A stretch of 64,000 bases of DNA, taken from contig OZ252229.1 in NCBI GenBank assembly GCA_965249365.1, positions 1,736,001-1,800,000 on the forward strand. The letters run 5' to 3'. This stretch comes from VXRN01 sp965249365 (GTDB taxonomy: Bacteria; Chloroflexota; Dehalococcoidia; Lucifugimonadales; UBA1123). The translations under genes were made by a program, and so were the position numbers. The notes beneath the pieces were generated by a model. It made no database searches. It had not been told where the DNA came from and saw only the letters and a list, made by a program, of their open reading frames with translations. Below, piece by piece: positions 1 to 8,378 of this stretch. How positions within the stretch are numbered: position 1 is the first letter of the stretch; each line of letters begins with the position of its first letter.

Positions 1-442
1 ACGACTCTTGGACGCGCGCAACGTCGTCGCCATCCTGGTTCGAGAAACTCGTTTCCCATACCTGGAAGACCATCTTTCCTGAACGGCCCGTCTTCGGGTA
101 GACGTCCTTGAGCTTTGTCCTAGCGTTCAGCGTGTCCCCTGGCCTAACGGGAGCAACCCACTCGATCGCCTGGCCCGCGAACAGGCTAACCTCCCCGAAC
201 TCGAGCTTGATGTCCGGTCGCGAGACGTCGGAGACGAACATGTTGCAGAAAGTGGGCGGAGCAATCATGCTCCCGTGCTCGGACTGGCGACCAGCGTCCT
301 CGTCCTGGTACACGGGGTTTGTCTCACCCGTCGAGCGGGCGAACTTGACGATCATCTCCTTGGTCACAGGAAACGAACCGATCTCGTGGTCGACACCCAG
401 CAGGCTCCGATCGAAAACTATGTCGGTGTCTTCGGTTGTCAT
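1..442 (-). CDS. MaoC-like/FAS1-type dehydratase domain protein (partial)
   Basis: This frame reads from an ATG at 442 off the left edge, so only the first 147 residues are visible. The protein opens MTTEDTDIVFDRSLLG and continues with a hot-dog-fold pattern: a FARSTGETNPVYQDEDAG segment, then APPTF, then a VAPVRPGDTL stretch. These resemble the N-terminal dehydratase domain of MaoC-like and FAS1-type 3-hydroxyacyl dehydratases, which hydrate enoyl thioesters. The catalytic part is probably beyond the edge. A PHP-type gene ends 92 bp upstream on the same strand, so the two may be cotranscribed. The family call is from motif memory and the substrate is unknown. Confidence 0.72.
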   Translation of the reverse strand, partial: MTTEDTDIVFDRSLLGVDHEIGSFPVTKEMIVKFARSTGETNPVYQDEDAGRQSEHGSMIAPPTFCNMFVSDVSRPDIKLEFGEVSLFAGQAIEWVAPVRPGDTLNARTKLKDVYPKTGRSGKMVFQVWETSFSNQDGDDVARVQES

Positions 443-533
443 GGGGGTCTCTGTTCACCCTATCCCATCAAGCAAGAGGGGACTATCTGGCTTGATGTGT
501 TCTCATCTAACGCTCTCCCTTCGAGAGGGGGAA

Positions 534-1178
534 CTATCTCGCGTCTTTCAGTAATACTGGTGTAAAAGAGCCGGATCGAAGGTCCCAGACCAGATCCTGC
601 TCGTTCGACACGGGGTTATCGAAGCTCGTCATGCACTTGCCGATCGCGCTGACGAGGTGCGCGTCGCTCCCTCCAGTCGCCGGAAGGCCGAGCCTTCTGA
701 TCAAGTCGTCCGCGCGCTCCTGTTCGCCGGGCCGGTTCGAGCCGTTCAACCCCTCGGCGGCGCGTATCCCGTCCAGGTCGGCGCCGTCTTCCGTGAACTC
801 GTATAGGCCGATGCCGAATCTGCCCGGATGCGCGGGCACCGCGATCGCCCCGAATTCTTCCGCCGCTGCGACCAGGGTCGGCGCGTCCATCTGCACGTCG
901 CCGAAGTCGACTGCGTCCGTGAGCTGCTCCGTGACACCGTACACAAGGAAATGTCCCATGTTCGTATCCAACTCGGAGCCTTTCATGATTAGCACGTCGT
1001 TCGCAGCGGCGAGCTCGGAGTAGTCCTCGTCGAAGTCGAACTTCCTGTGCTCGGTCAGTACGAAGCCGTCGATCCGGTGGCCCTTTCTCCGGAGTACGCC
1101 TACCCACTTGACGTACTGGTCGACGGTCGCGCGCGAGTCGTCCGACGAAACCGAGTGGGTGTGGAGGTCGATGAACAT
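534..1178 (-). CDS. PHP-domain metal-dependent phosphoesterase
   Basis: A 214-residue protein that starts MFIDLHTHSVSSDDS, the classic first PHP motif (DxHxH) in which D4, H6 and H8 bind metal. Later motifs follow in order: an EHRKFDF segment, a GSELDT acid, VPAHPGRF, and a C-terminal GGSDAHLVSAIGK that supplies the last DxH metal ligands. PHP proteins are metal-dependent phosphoesterases; the substrate here cannot be told. The frame stays open upstream to 1658, but that extension is low-complexity and runs over the start of the divergent SDR gene, so the start at 1178 is chosen because the metal motif normally sits at the very N-terminus. Confidence 0.85.
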   Translation of the reverse strand: MFIDLHTHSVSSDDSRATVDQYVKWVGVLRRKGHRIDGFVLTEHRKFDFDEDYSELAAANDVLIMKGSELDTNMGHFLVYGVTEQLTDAVDFGDVQMDAPTLVAAAEEFGAIAVPAHPGRFGIGLYEFTEDGADLDGIRAAEGLNGSNRPGEQERADDLIRRLGLPATGGSDAHLVSAIGKCMTSFDNPVSNEQDLVWDLRSGSFTPVLLKDAR

Positions 1179-1335
1179 GGTCAGGAATAGCCTTGGGGCA
1201 CGAGTACCGGAGCGACGCCGGACTGCCAGTCGAATGTTATGAGAGGGCAGAAGCCCAGTCAAGAGTGTACGATATCGGACACATTGGCAGGAATTCATGA
1301 AGGCGCAGTTGAACGTAGACCAGAGGATGTGAATC

Positions 1336-2112
1336 ATGGATTTGGGAATCGCAGGAAGAAACGCACTGGTGACGGGTGGCAGCCGAGGACTAGGTCGGCA
1401 GTGCGCCCTGTCTCTCGCTGGTGAGGGCGTTAACGTCGCAATCTGCGGCCGGACAGAGGGCACGATCGACGGCACGGTCGCCGAGTTGGGAGCGCTTGAC
1501 GTGACAGCGGTCGGAGTCGTCGCCGACATGTCCAACGAGGACGACGTCCCCCGCCTGTACGAGGAGGCGGTCGCCGGGCTGGGGCCGCTGGACATCCTGG
1601 TGAACAACACCGGAGGCTCGGCTGGCGCGACCGATATGGCTAATACGCCGCTCGACAACTATCGGGCGCTCTTCGACTTCAACCTATTCAGCGGCTACGA
1701 GCTCTCCCGACTCGTCCTCCCACACATGCAGGAACAGGGCTGGGGTCGGATAGTCAACATCTCCTCGATCTACGGGCGCGAGTTCGGAGGGAACATCGGC
1801 TACATGTCCGCCAAAGCCGCGATGATCGCGGCGACCAAGCACGCGGGACGCTCGCTGACTGGCACGGGCGTCACTGTAAACTCGATCGCGCCGGGGTCGA
1901 TTCTGCATGCGGGCGGGAGCTGGGAGAGGTTCCAGAACGAGCAGCCGCCTGACGTGGTCGAGAGATTCATCGAGACTCAGCTCCCGATGGGGCGCTTCGG
2001 CTGGCCGGAGCCGGTGGGCGATGCCTGCGCCTTCCTCGCCTCCGATCGCGCCGACCTGATAACAGGCGCCTGCATCCTGGTGGACGGCGGTCAGAGCTAC
2101 TCGCTCATCTAA
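1336..2112 (+). CDS. Short-chain dehydrogenase/reductase (FabG-like)
   Basis: A classical SDR of 258 residues. The Rossmann cofactor loop TGGSRGLG lies at residues 13-20, the structural NNTGG at 90-94, the catalytic Ser near 143-144 (NISSIYG) and the YMSAK catalytic pair at Y156 and K160. The C-terminus ends in the usual G-x-ILVDGGQSYSLI tail. The GGSRG loop with Arg at 37-39 (CGR) suggests NADP(H) preference by family rule. The protein should reduce a carbonyl or oxidise a secondary alcohol; the substrate is unknown. It is convergent with the oxidoreductase that ends 12 bp away. Confidence 0.9.
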   Translation: MDLGIAGRNALVTGGSRGLGRQCALSLAGEGVNVAICGRTEGTIDGTVAELGALDVTAVGVVADMSNEDDVPRLYEEAVAGLGPLDILVNNTGGSAGATDMANTPLDNYRALFDFNLFSGYELSRLVLPHMQEQGWGRIVNISSIYGREFGGNIGYMSAKAAMIAATKHAGRSLTGTGVTVNSIAPGSILHAGGSWERFQNEQPPDVVERFIETQLPMGRFGWPEPVGDACAFLASDRADLITGACILVDGGQSYSLI

Positions 2113-2124
2113 CGTCGGGACCCC

Positions 2125-2859
2125 CTACCACCACTGTTCATATCTGATTCGCGCCTCGGGGACACCCAGACCGACCAACATCGCGTTGATGTCCCGGATC
2201 ATCGTTGGTGGGCCGCAGACTAAGAAGAGCGCGGCAAGGTCGATTGATTCCGAATCAAGCAGGCGGGCGTCGATCCGGCCCGTGTGACCGTGCCAGGACT
2301 CAGGCGCACTTCCGGTTATCGTGAAGACGCATCGGACTCTGGGATTACGGAGCGCAATCGCCTCGAGCTCGTCGTGGAAGAGAATCTCGTCCGGCGAGGA
2401 TGCGCTGTAGACGAGTGTCAGGTCCGTCCGGGCCGCAAGCTCGTCGACAGATCGGACGATGCTCATCAGCGGAGTCAGACCGATCCCACCTCCGATCAGC
2501 GCGACGGAGTCCGCTTCGTCCGGGGTGTAGGTGAAGTCCCCACCCAGGTTGACGTCGACCCTGTCACCAACCCTAGCTGCCCGGTGCAGCCAGTCGGTGA
2601 CCGGATGCTCGGTGTCCTCCCGCTTCACGGCCATCCCGATTCGGTCCTGTACCGCTGGAGACGATGTGATCGAGTAGCCGCCGACGGCCTCCGCACCTTC
2701 GAGAGTAACGAAGAAGTCTATCCACTGACCTGCCTTGAACCCCAGCTCACGCCGATCAAGATCAAGTGTGAATGACTTTATCGTGGGCGTCTCGTCTTCG
2801 ATGGCCGTGATTGTCGCGGGAAGCCTGACCACCTGCCGCCTCCTAGCGTGACTCGCCAT
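2125..2859 (-). CDS. FAD/NAD(P)-binding oxidoreductase (ferredoxin reductase-like)
   Basis: About 244 residues with the two-domain layout of ferredoxin-NADP reductase-type proteins. The FAD part carries FKAGQWIDFFV and the GGYSITSSP flavin loop; the pyridine-nucleotide part carries ALIGGGIGLTPLMSI, LVYSASSPDEILF and the C-terminal FLVCGPPTMIRDI motif. It ends YEQWW. There is no 2Fe-2S domain, so it must pass electrons to a separate partner that is not next to it. An in-frame GTG at 2886 would add nine residues; the ATG at 2859 is preferred but ribosome-site support is weak for both. Confidence 0.85.
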   Translation of the reverse strand: MASHARRRQVVRLPATITAIEDETPTIKSFTLDLDRRELGFKAGQWIDFFVTLEGAEAVGGYSITSSPAVQDRIGMAVKREDTEHPVTDWLHRAARVGDRVDVNLGGDFTYTPDEADSVALIGGGIGLTPLMSIVRSVDELAARTDLTLVYSASSPDEILFHDELEAIALRNPRVRCVFTITGSAPESWHGHTGRIDARLLDSESIDLAALFLVCGPPTMIRDINAMLVGLGVPEARIRYEQWW

Positions 2860-2912
2860 CGCAAAATCCGGCGTGACGAGCCGCACCCGCCCCGATCGAG
2901 TCCGCCGTCGAC

Positions 2913-5567
2913 CTACTTTGGGCGTCCTTCGTAGTCGATCTCGACGATGTCAATGCCTAGCTCGCTGAGTCCGGCCTCGATCGCCGATGCGTCGCCGGCG
3001 ATTACGATCTTCAAGCGATCAACGTCCAGCAGCTCTGAGGCGGTGCGACGGACGTCATCAACGTTCACGTCCATCAGCATCTGAGGGAATCGGGCGTAGT
3101 AGTCGTCCGGCAGCCCGAACGCCGCGATCCGAGTTAGCTGGCCGACGATCTGCGACTGAGTCTCGAACTGGCTAGGTAAGCTTCTTAGGATCCCATCGAT
3201 CGCGTTAGCGAACTCGTCGTCAGTAACCGGACGGTCGCCTTTGATCTCTTCGAACTCCCGTAAAGTCTCGACCACCGTCTCCTTCGTGACCGCGGTCTGA
3301 ACCCCGCCGCCGGCGATCAGCAGGGAGCGGCCGAGCGACCAGTCGATACTGGACATGTACCCGTAGCTGTAACCCTTGTCTTGACGCAGGTTCATATTCA
3401 GCCGCGCCGCGAACTGACCGCCAAAGATGTAGTTAAGAAGGTTCATTGGGAGGTAGGCGGGGTCGCTGCGCGAGATGGTCAGGTGTCCGGCTCTGACCAC
3501 CGACTGCGCCGCGCCCGGCTTGTCCGCGAGGTAGATCGTCGTTGAAGACGAGGCCTTTGTCGCCACTGTATCCGGTTGAGGAGCCGGACTCCCGCGGTCC
3601 GCCCACTGGCCGAAAGTCCCTTCAGCGGCACTGACCGCCTCATCCATCGACAGGTCTCCGACGATGACGAAGGTAGAGTTTCGCGGCCCGAAGTGGGCGC
3701 CGAAGAAGCCTTGCAAGTCTGCCCGGGAGGTCGCGCTGATCGAGTCTTCCACCCCGGTGAGCGGATGGCCGAAAGGTGTGCCGGGCCCGAACATGACCCC
3801 TCTGGTGGCCCTCGCCGCGATGGTCGCTGGGCTGTCCGAGACCCGCCGCAGGTCTGTGAGGATGTTCGCTCGGACGCGATCGAGCTCGAACCCTGGAAAC
3901 GACGCGCTGGTCGCAAGATCGCCAAGGATCGCTAGCGAGTCCCGCCACGTTGACGTCAGACCGTCCGACGCCAGCATCAAGTGCTCCCGGCTTGTGTCTG
4001 TCCGCAGGTGACTGCCGAGAAACTCAATCTCGTCCGATATCTGCACCGAGGTGCGGGAGCGAGTCCCTTCCCTGAGCATAGTCGTAGTCAGGTTAGCCAG
4101 CCCCGCCCTGTCGGGCGGGTCCGACGCGCCGCCGGAGCCGAGTACCAGCCCGAATGCGACCGTCGGCAGGCCGCGCCGCTCCACGTGCAGGATGTTCAGT
4201 CCGTTGTCGAGCACAGCCCGGCTGGGAACAGGTGGAGTGAATGACGCCCTTCCAGCCGAGGTTGGCGTCTGATCTCGGTCGACAGCCGAAGTAGACGTCG
4301 TCCGCGCCGTCTCGGGGAGAATCGACAGCTTCACCATCGCTTTATCGAGCAGGCCCGCGGAGCGCTGGATGTCGTCGACCGTGAGCGCCAGGTATGTGTC
4401 TATGTCTGTGTTGATGCCTCCGGCGTCTCCAGCAAACGTGCTGTAGTAGTTGAGCTGGTCGGCCCTCCCGCCGAAGCCGCCGAACCGCTCGAGTTGGAAG
4501 ACGTGTGAGGTCTGGATCTGGTTCTTGGCCCGCTCCAGCTCTCGCTCGTCGAGGTCTCCGGAGCGAATCCGGTCGAGCTGCCGAAGGACCTCGAGTTGAA
4601 GCTCATCGAGCGAGTGATCCGAATTGGCGGTAGCCTGGACCGTGAACTCGCCCGAGATCTCCTGGCCGTAGTGGTAGACTCGCACGTCCCGCGCGGCGCG
4701 GGACTCGTATACGAGAGATTTGTAGAGGCGGGAGCTTCGTCCGTCGCCGAGTACTGCGGCGATCACGTCGAGCGCGGGTTGGTGTTCGGAAAAGTTGGGA
4801 ACCGTCGGCCACACCAAGTAAAGCCTCGGAAGCTGTACACGGTCGTGGGTCGTCAGCTCGACCGCACCGGTCAGTGTCGAGTCCATTCGTCCCGTGCGAT
4901 CGACCTCCGGGCCGGCGGGGATGTCCCCGAAGTAGCGCTCGACCGTGCGCAGGGTGTCGTCGGGATCGAAGTCGCCGACGATCGCAAGGCTCGCGTTGTT
5001 CGGCGTATAAAACCGCCGGAAGAACGATTTCACGTCTTCGAGAGACGCGTTATCGAGGTCCTCCGGGGACCCGATCGTCGTCCAGCTATACGGGTGCGGC
5101 GCGGGAAACAACGCTGGCTGCAGAAGCATCTGCGCCATCCCGTAGGGACGGTTCTCGTAGTTCTGGCGTCGTTCGTTCTTCACAACGTCCCGCTGCACAT
5201 CGAGCTTTCGGTCGGTGAGCACCTCCAGCAGGTAGCCCATACGGTCGGACTCGAGCCACAGGGCGAGCTCGAGATGGTCAGATGGGATGTTCTCCCAGTA
5301 GTTGGTGCGGTCCGGAGTAGTGGAGCCGTTCAGATTGGCGCCTACCTTCTGCAAAGGCTCGAAGTAGCTGGTGTCGTGGTGCTTCGAACCCTCGAACATC
5401 ACGTGCTCGAACAGGTGGGCGAAACCTGTCTTGCCGGCGTCTTCGTCCTTCGAGCCGACGTGGTACCAGAGGTTGATGGCCACCACCGGCAGTGAGCGGT
5501 CTTGCGACAGGATGACGTCGAGCCCGTTGGGAAGCGTGTGCTTTTCGAAGTCGATGGAGATCATCAT
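2913..5567 (-). CDS. M16 family zinc metallopeptidase, two fused units
   Basis: An 884-residue protein with two tandem M16 (insulinase/pitrilysin) units of roughly 430 residues each. The first unit has the inverted zinc motif HLFEH at residues 51-55, with the distal zinc ligand at E132 in NERRQNYENRPYG. The second unit, which begins near the sequence PSRAVLDNGLNILHVERRG, lacks HxxEH and should be the inactive half that closes the clamp. The usual R/Y pair region GYSYGYMSS is present in the second half. No signal peptide is obvious, so a cytoplasmic peptide-degrading role is likely. Family members cleave short peptides. Confidence 0.92.
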   Translation of the reverse strand: MMISIDFEKHTLPNGLDVILSQDRSLPVVAINLWYHVGSKDEDAGKTGFAHLFEHVMFEGSKHHDTSYFEPLQKVGANLNGSTTPDRTNYWENIPSDHLELALWLESDRMGYLLEVLTDRKLDVQRDVVKNERRQNYENRPYGMAQMLLQPALFPAPHPYSWTTIGSPEDLDNASLEDVKSFFRRFYTPNNASLAIVGDFDPDDTLRTVERYFGDIPAGPEVDRTGRMDSTLTGAVELTTHDRVQLPRLYLVWPTVPNFSEHQPALDVIAAVLGDGRSSRLYKSLVYESRAARDVRVYHYGQEISGEFTVQATANSDHSLDELQLEVLRQLDRIRSGDLDERELERAKNQIQTSHVFQLERFGGFGGRADQLNYYSTFAGDAGGINTDIDTYLALTVDDIQRSAGLLDKAMVKLSILPETARTTSTSAVDRDQTPTSAGRASFTPPVPSRAVLDNGLNILHVERRGLPTVAFGLVLGSGGASDPPDRAGLANLTTTMLREGTRSRTSVQISDEIEFLGSHLRTDTSREHLMLASDGLTSTWRDSLAILGDLATSASFPGFELDRVRANILTDLRRVSDSPATIAARATRGVMFGPGTPFGHPLTGVEDSISATSRADLQGFFGAHFGPRNSTFVIVGDLSMDEAVSAAEGTFGQWADRGSPAPQPDTVATKASSSTTIYLADKPGAAQSVVRAGHLTISRSDPAYLPMNLLNYIFGGQFAARLNMNLRQDKGYSYGYMSSIDWSLGRSLLIAGGGVQTAVTKETVVETLREFEEIKGDRPVTDDEFANAIDGILRSLPSQFETQSQIVGQLTRIAAFGLPDDYYARFPQMLMDVNVDDVRRTASELLDVDRLKIVIAGDASAIEAGLSELGIDIVEIDYEGRPK

Positions 5568-5649
5568 ATGAGTCCGGTCTTGAGGCGCACTGTGGCGCCG
5601 GCGAAGTGTTGACTGGGGTCAGGGAACACCTGTGTTCCACGTCACCTTG

Positions 5650-5658
5650 ATTATAGCA
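5650..5658 (-). promoter_or_regulatory. Candidate extended -10 promoter for the M16 peptidase
   Basis: On the minus strand the bases read TGC followed by a perfect TATAAT, an extended -10 element, about 83 bp upstream of the M16 start. No good -35 is seen at 17 bp, which is tolerated for extended -10 promoters. Confidence 0.5.
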
Positions 5659-5679
5659 CTGCATGCACCCCAGTCCCCG

Positions 5680-5710
5680 TTGAACCGCTGAATAGGACGT
5701 GTGCTAGACT
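5680..5710 (+). promoter_or_regulatory. Candidate promoter for the CvpA-type gene
   Basis: TTGAAC is followed after 19 bp by TAGACT, with a TGC just before the -10. The start codon is 55 bp downstream. The spacer is long, so support is moderate. The same TAGACT hexamer occurs in the thiamin operon promoter. Confidence 0.42.
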
Positions 5711-5765
5711 TTGCCCTGCGATAGTTCGTTCGCTCGGAACTCTAGCACCACTCAGAGGATTTCTC

Positions 5766-6398
5766 ATGAACTGGATTGATCTGATCGTCCTGGTAGTTTT
5801 GGTGATCTGTCTTCTGTGGGGGATGAGGACGGGCCTCATCAAGGCTGGGTTCGGCGCGCTCGGCGTGCTGATCGGCTGGTGGCTCGCCGGCCGATACGCC
5901 CCAGACGTCGGCGGGCTCGCGGGCGACTCCGCACTGATCGACACGATCGCAACGGTCGGAGCCTACGTGGTCATCATGATTGTCATGATGATCGTGGTCC
6001 AGATGGTGGGCGGCGTAATCAAGCCGTTCCTGGTGATCGGGACGCTCGGGACCGCGGGGATGGCCGACAGGATCGGCGGACTTGCGCTAGGGTTGCTGAT
6101 GGGCCTCCTGATCTCAGGCGCGCTCGTCCTCTTGATCATCCGAGTGGCGTTCAACTTCACGGTTACTACGCCTGACGTAACCGTCCCTGGAGTCAACGTA
6201 ACCGTACTTGAAGGCGGAGAAGAGGTCGCTGCGATCGAGGACAAGCGTGACGCGCTGATCCAGAGTCTTGACGAGTCGAAGTCTGCGCCGTTCCTGGTAT
6301 CCGCGAAGAACGCGATTCCCGGCAACCTGCTTGGCCTGATCTCCGACGACTTCAAAGCCGGGCTGGAGATCCTCGAGTCGGAGATAGGCGAGGAGTAG
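5766..6398 (+). CDS. CvpA-family inner membrane protein
   Basis: A 210-residue protein whose N-terminal 130 residues form about four hydrophobic helices, starting NWIDLIVLVVLVICLLWGMR with the family's typical first helix followed by a G-rich turn (RTGLIKAGFGALG). A second and third helix follow (VVIMIVMMIVVQMVGG and GLALGLLMGLLISGALVLL). The last 70 residues are soluble and charged. CvpA proteins were first linked to colicin V production and are now tied to envelope homeostasis; the role here is unknown. It diverges from the M16 gene across a 198-bp spacer holding both candidate promoters. Confidence 0.75.
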   Translation: MNWIDLIVLVVLVICLLWGMRTGLIKAGFGALGVLIGWWLAGRYAPDVGGLAGDSALIDTIATVGAYVVIMIVMMIVVQMVGGVIKPFLVIGTLGTAGMADRIGGLALGLLMGLLISGALVLLIIRVAFNFTVTTPDVTVPGVNVTVLEGGEEVAAIEDKRDALIQSLDESKSAPFLVSAKNAIPGNLLGLISDDFKAGLEILESEIGEE

Positions 6399-6670
6399 CG
6401 GGCGTCCCTCATGGGTGCCCGGTGCGCGCTCGCGGGGGTTGCTGTGGCCTAGATCACCGCCCATTAGAAAAACGAGACCTCGTTGGAGCCAGCATCAAAT
6501 CTGGCTATTATGGTAAGTACAAGCCAAAAGCCATCACCAACGAGGTGCAGTCATTATGCCCCAGAGAGCGCTGCCTTTCCAGTACGCCGAGTAGTGCGCC
6601 ATGCCAGGAGGCTGATCATCCGTCTAGCACGGGGACCATCCCTCTTACAAAGTGCTGGTCACGGCCCGTA
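6399..6670. other. Non-coding or decayed sequence upstream of a gene remnant
   Basis: No intact gene is visible. A short open stretch near 6480-6560 reads DLVGASIKSGYYGKYKPKA, which looks protein-like but cannot be assigned. It probably belongs with the remnants that follow. Confidence 0.4.
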
Positions 6671-6856
6671 ATGATGACGACGCCAAACTTCTACAAGCTG
6701 GAGACGAAGCGCTACGAGCTAGGGGTGTACGGCGCATTCATAGATCCCGGACTGGACATCCGCGACGGCGATCTGTTCGTCCCGACTACGCCCGGCCTAG
6801 GCGTGGAGATCGACATGGACTTCCTGCGGTCGCACGTCGTCTTCGGCGGAGAGTAG
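6671..6856 (+). pseudogene. C-terminal remnant of a mandelate racemase/enolase-type enzyme
   Basis: The frame reads TTPNFYKLETKRYELG, then DPGLDIRDGDLFVPTTPG and LGVEIDMDFL before a stop. That is the usual tail of mandelate racemase/muconate lactonizing enzymes, where a P-x-x-PGLGVEID segment closes the barrel. Only about 60 of the roughly 400 residues of the family remain; the capping domain and the catalytic barrel are gone. It is therefore a dead fragment. It lies back-to-back with a broken dehydrogenase on the other strand. Confidence 0.65.
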
Positions 6857-6858
6857 AT

Positions 6859-7223
6859 TCAGGCCGCGATCACTCTTATCGGGCTGCCTGACAGGAGTGC
6901 CTTGATGTTCTCGACCGCGTCGCCGTAGAAGATGCGGTAGGTTTCGGCCGTCACGTAGCCCATATGGGGAGTGAGGACGGTGTTGGGAAGCGTTCTCAGA
7001 GGGTGATCGCGGGGAAGCGGCTCCGTGTCGAACAGGTCCAGTCCCGCGTTCGCTCTCTCATCGCGACGATGACCTCAAAGGGCTTCAGCCTGTGTACGAG
7101 GTCGTCTTCGTACGCGAGGTGATGCTTGAAGACCGTGACGCTTGTGTTTCCTGGGAGGCCCTCCCAGTCAGCCATGTCCAGGGCCACGTTTTGGTAATCG
7201 TCCAAGACCGCGATTCTTTTCAA
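6859..7223 (-). pseudogene. 2-hydroxyacid dehydrogenase with internal deletion
   Basis: The N-terminal piece reads KRIAVLDDYQNVALDMADW and runs to IVAMRERT. About 10 residues later, in another frame, the C-terminal piece resumes as LDLFDTEPLPRDHPLRTLPN, then TVLTPHMGYVTAETYRIFYG and a stop. Both ends match D-isomer-specific 2-hydroxyacid dehydrogenases. The whole central NAD-binding domain, about 180 residues, is missing and the join near 7045 changes frame. The gene is thus inactive. A TTG at 7223 preceded by AGGGAAG may have been its start. Confidence 0.75.
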
Positions 7224-7304
7224 ATCACATCTTCCCTGGCCCTCGATGTGATGCTCGCATCCGACGCCGTCCCGGAGATCCTGGCGCTCGAACTGCCACA
7301 GACG

Positions 7305-7450
7305 GCGGGCGCCAACGTCGACGCCGCCGTCCACTGCAAGCACCTGTCCGGTGACCCAGCCCGTTTCATCGGACGCGAGGTACAAGGCCGTATGCGCGAT
7401 GTCGGATGGGTTGCCGACACGCTCCAGCGTCGCATCGGACAAACCTCCAC
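7305..7450 (-). pseudogene. C-terminal remnant of a short-chain dehydrogenase
   Basis: The frame reads LERVGNPSDIAHTALYLASD then ETGWVTGQVLAVDGGVDVG, the standard C-terminal quarter of an SDR. No Rossmann loop or catalytic Tyr/Lys exists upstream, because the DppC gene begins to be read there within 20 bp. The fragment runs in the same frame into the next remnant, which looks accidental. Confidence 0.7.
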
Positions 7451-7468
7451 CTCTGGACCATGTCACCG

Positions 7469-8365
7469 TTAAGCGCCCCTTAGTCTGGGATCGAGCAGGT
7501 CTCTCATGGCGTCGCCGAAAACGTTTATCCCGTAAATCACCACTGCGAGGCAAAGACCAGGATAGATGGCCAGGGCTGGCTTGATCTCCATGTAGCGTCG
7601 CCCTTCACGGCTGAGCATGCTCCCCCAGCTAGCCTCCTCAGGGGGCAAACCGAATCCCAGGAAGCTCAGAGAAGCCTCATCCAGGATTATCCAACCGATG
7701 TTGACCGAGAATATGATGATGATGGGAGCCGTGATATTGGGCATTATGTACCGTATCAGGATTCCCGAGGCGGGGCTGCCAATAGCCTTTGCCGCCAGGA
7801 AGTAGTCATTCTCTTTGATGCCGATAACGGTACTTCTTACTACCCTTGAGTTATGAATGCCGAACAGTATGCCTAAGACGAGTATTACCTCTAACGTACC
7901 TTGCCCAGTGAACGACATCATCGTTAGCAGCACAAGTAGTCCCGGGAAAGCCATCCAGGCATCAACAAATCTCTGCATTACGATGTCAAACTTGCCGCCG
8001 AAGTATCCCGAAGGGACACCGATTAACGCGGCGACCGATACGCAGATGGTAGTTGCGGCTAGACCTACGATCATCGAGAGGCGGGCCCCGTAGATAAGGC
8101 GGCTGAGGATATCCCGCCCTAGCTGGTCCGCGCCCAGCAGGTGCTCTGCTGATGCCGGCGCCAACCTATCCATTCTGCTGATCTCATTCATCCCATAGGG
8201 GGCCAGGACGCCCGCAAAAATGCTGCCGAGCAGCACGATCAATACTATGACTCCACCTAAAACTCCCAACTGCTTTTCTCGTACCAGTCTGACGAAGAAA
8301 TCGACTAACGCGTAGCGTTTCATCGTCTCTGCTGAGAGTCCTGGGATAGATTTACGACCTTGCAT
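7469..8365 (-). CDS. Peptide/nickel-type ABC transporter permease, DppC/OppC class (cassette 1)
   Basis: About 298 residues with six predicted membrane helices. The N-terminal helix (QLGVLGGVIVLIVLLGSIFA) is followed by the family segment HLLGADQLGRDILSRLIYGAR and the EAA loop region around AAKAIGSPASGILIRYIMPN that contacts the ATPase. The C-terminus has SLSFLGFGLPPEEASWG and ends DLLDPRLRG, all typical of OppC/DppC. The ATG at 8365 lies 13 bp after the DppB stop, matching the paralogous cassette at 15.1 kb. The open frame extends upstream into DppB, but those residues duplicate the DppB tail region and are rejected. No ATPase genes follow. Confidence 0.9.
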   Translation of the reverse strand: MQGRKSIPGLSAETMKRYALVDFFVRLVREKQLGVLGGVIVLIVLLGSIFAGVLAPYGMNEISRMDRLAPASAEHLLGADQLGRDILSRLIYGARLSMIVGLAATTICVSVAALIGVPSGYFGGKFDIVMQRFVDAWMAFPGLLVLLTMMSFTGQGTLEVILVLGILFGIHNSRVVRSTVIGIKENDYFLAAKAIGSPASGILIRYIMPNITAPIIIIFSVNIGWIILDEASLSFLGFGLPPEEASWGSMLSREGRRYMEIKPALAIYPGLCLAVVIYGINVFGDAMRDLLDPRLRGA

Positions 8366-8378
8366 TTCTTGGCCTGAC

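Noticed and set aside
1179..1658. N-terminal extension of the PHP protein
   Set aside because: The extension is low-complexity, overlaps the SDR gene on the other strand, and the metal motif should be at the N-terminus.
4596..5495. 299-codon frame antisense to the M16 peptidase
   Set aside because: Shadow of the strongly conserved peptidase frame; no domain and no ribosome site.
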